From positions 1 through 6,522 of the forward strand of contig CAIMXN010000241.1 of NCBI GenBank assembly GCA_903845455.1: a DNA stretch of 6,522 nt, in the 5' to 3' direction. The notes under the pieces were generated by a model. It was not told the DNA's origin and did not search any database. It worked only from the letters and a program-made list of their open reading frames with translations. The translations under genes were made by a program, and so were the position numbers. Each line of letters opens with the position of its first letter. Position 1 is the stretch's first letter. Of this stretch, positions 6,201 through 6,522 are shown piece after piece. Source of the DNA: an uncultured beta proteobacterium. GTDB lineage: Bacteria > Pseudomonadota > Gammaproteobacteria > Burkholderiales > Burkholderiaceae.

Positions 6201-6522
6201 AAGTGCCTATAGCCACGTGATTGGCAAACCCAATACCAATGGTCGGATTGAAATTTGGCGTGATGCTAAAAATATCTTTGCTGAATCTAGAGAGCTTTTG
6301 CAAAAGATGTGGGCTAATACTAGCTATCAAATTGCCCGCTTGCGTGACAACCCAGCTTGTGCGGATAGCGAGTTCCAATTACTGGATAACCTCTCTGATC
6401 CTGGTATGTCGCCAAAGTTGACATTTAATCCAGCCCAAGACATTGCTGCGCCGTATATTCAAAAAAATGCTAGGCCCAAAGTCGCGATCCTGCGTGAGCA
6501 GGGCGTTAATTCCCATGTTGAA
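3253..6522 (+). CDS. purL: Phosphoribosylformylglycinamidine synthase, large single-chain form (partial, 3' end outside window)
   Basis: The frame stays open for 1090 codons to the window edge; the E. coli enzyme has 1295 residues. PurL converts formylglycinamide ribonucleotide, glutamine and ATP to FGAM in the cytoplasm, the fourth step of de novo purine synthesis. The start is set by MSFFRCLSGADALSAFRQQR, which matches the family N-terminus. Visible landmarks: the N-terminal PurS-like domain (about 1-150); ANSEHCRH (214-221) with His218 matching the known active-site histidine; VETHNHPTA (295-303) and GASTGAGGEIRDE (309-321) of the first ATP/FGAR half; HDVGAGGLSNA (500-510); then the second, pseudo-symmetric half with PVGKDSLSM (777-785) and YHDRSDGGL (893-901). 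The last residues, VAILREQGVNSHVE, open the class I glutaminase domain, whose Cys-His-Glu triad lies outside the window. The sequence shows no internal stop or frameshift. It follows the ABC ATPase gene by 21 bp without functional relation. Confidence 0.98.
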   Translation, partial: MSFFRCLSGADALSAFRQQRLLASLAAQGVALESLEAQYLHFIWSEADLDAKNQKILASLLTYGQPFVSKIRAGQGAVVIPRFGTVSPWASKATDIAHQCALDVLRIERGVQYAWQSKKEFTQAQKQIVLAVIHDRMTEAVISSTDEAKGLYQTLPDRPLLRIPVLTEGRAALDKANQELGLALSDDEVAYLTENFIRLERNPSDVELMMFAQANSEHCRHKIFNSTWTIDGDEQARSLFAMIRNTHQLRPEGTIVAYSDNSAIMAGCESETWAPQGKDQRYKKDTRLVHTLMKVETHNHPTAIAPFPGASTGAGGEIRDEGATGIGGRPKAGLTGFSVSNLNIPGTDLPWESEKYGKPERIATPLQIMIDGPLGGAAFNNEFGRPILGGYFRVFEQTLDGTRRGYHKPIMIAGGIGSIDSIHTHKKPIQAGHLLIQLGGPGMRIGMGGATGSSVATGTNTADLDFDSVQRGNPEMERRAQEVINACRAMGDNNPIVSIHDVGAGGLSNAFPELADGASLGAKFKLRNIPLEESGMSPAEIWCNESQERYVLAIDAQDLDLFKSLCERERCLFAVVGEATAERQLQLSDSKQAANSDAALPINMPMDVLLGKPPRMHRDVVRVKQEFTELDVTDADLAQCVAWVLQQPTVASKSFLITIGDRTVGGLNARDPFVGPWQVPVADCAVTLMDYKGYRGEVMTMGERTPLAVIDAPAAARMAVGEALTNLLAADINSLQEVKLSANWMAACGAAGEDAKLYDSVQAIGMDLCPALGISIPVGKDSLSMATEWRDGDQSKKVVSPVSLIISAFAAVLDVRKTLTPVLKLTDASAVALETELILIDLGRGKNRMAGSILAQVLNQSGKIAPNLDHPEDLKALATAIIELRKENKLLAYHDRSDGGLFACVAEMAFASHVGISINVDMIAVDVSQEPDHGDAKNWAEQVSGRRHEQTLRALFTEELGAVIQVRKEDRDVVFAVLRKLGLSAYSHVIGKPNTNGRIEIWRDAKNIFAESRELLQKMWANTSYQIARLRDNPACADSEFQLLDNLSDPGMSPKLTFNPAQDIAAPYIQKNARPKVAILREQGVNSHVE
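4836..4860 (+). repeat. Perfect 10-bp inverted repeat inside purL
   Basis: CATTCCACTC (4836-4845) is the exact reverse complement of GAGTGGAATG (4851-4860), separated by GAAGA. It lies in frame and encodes residues about 528-536 (NIPLEESGM), a surface-like segment between the first catalytic half and the conserved IWCNESQERY. No T-run follows on + (the next bases are AGCCCTGC), so it does not look like a terminator. It may form an mRNA hairpin, bind a dimeric protein, or be chance. Confidence 0.6.

Noticed and set aside
5777..6421. Two + frames of 80 and 66 codons within purL
   Set aside because: They are out of frame with purL, which stays open and conserved here; neither has a domain or initiation signal of its own.

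Overview
The window reads as chromosomal housekeeping DNA from a betaproteobacterium, most likely Burkholderiales of the Polynucleobacter type. This rests on the gene order (lon end, tRNA-Val, ppiD), the YbbA-like ATPase divergent from a TesA-like esterase, the PurL protein sequence, compact spacing and moderate G+C. The taxon comes from memory of protein families, not from a search. I saw no mobile element, CRISPR array, phage gene or compositionally foreign block.

Layout: the 3' end of a probable lon protease gene (1-117); tRNA-Val with anticodon TAC and an encoded CCA end (222-297); ppiD, an inner-membrane periplasmic chaperone (390-1856, +); a tesA-type secreted GDSL esterase (1853-2521, -) that overlaps the ppiD stop by 4 bp; a divergent LolD/YbbA-type ABC ATPase (2551-3231, +) only 29 bp away; and purL, FGAM synthase (3253 to beyond 6522, +), which is cut by the window edge at the start of its glutaminase domain.

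The lon and ppiD genes both serve protein quality control, in the cytoplasm and at the periplasmic face of the inner membrane. The tesA/ybbA pair repeats the divergent arrangement known from Escherichia coli, but the permease gene that follows ybbA there is replaced here by purL. PurL catalyses the fourth step of de novo purine synthesis.

No wholly new system is evident. The points most worth a second look are: a PpiD that appears to have lost its whole parvulin (rotamase) domain; a strong intrinsic terminator for ppiD embedded in the antisense 3' coding end of tesA; a perfect TATAAT placed so close to the purL ATG that the mRNA may be leaderless; a perfect 10-bp inverted repeat inside purL; and an ABC ATPase without an adjacent permease.
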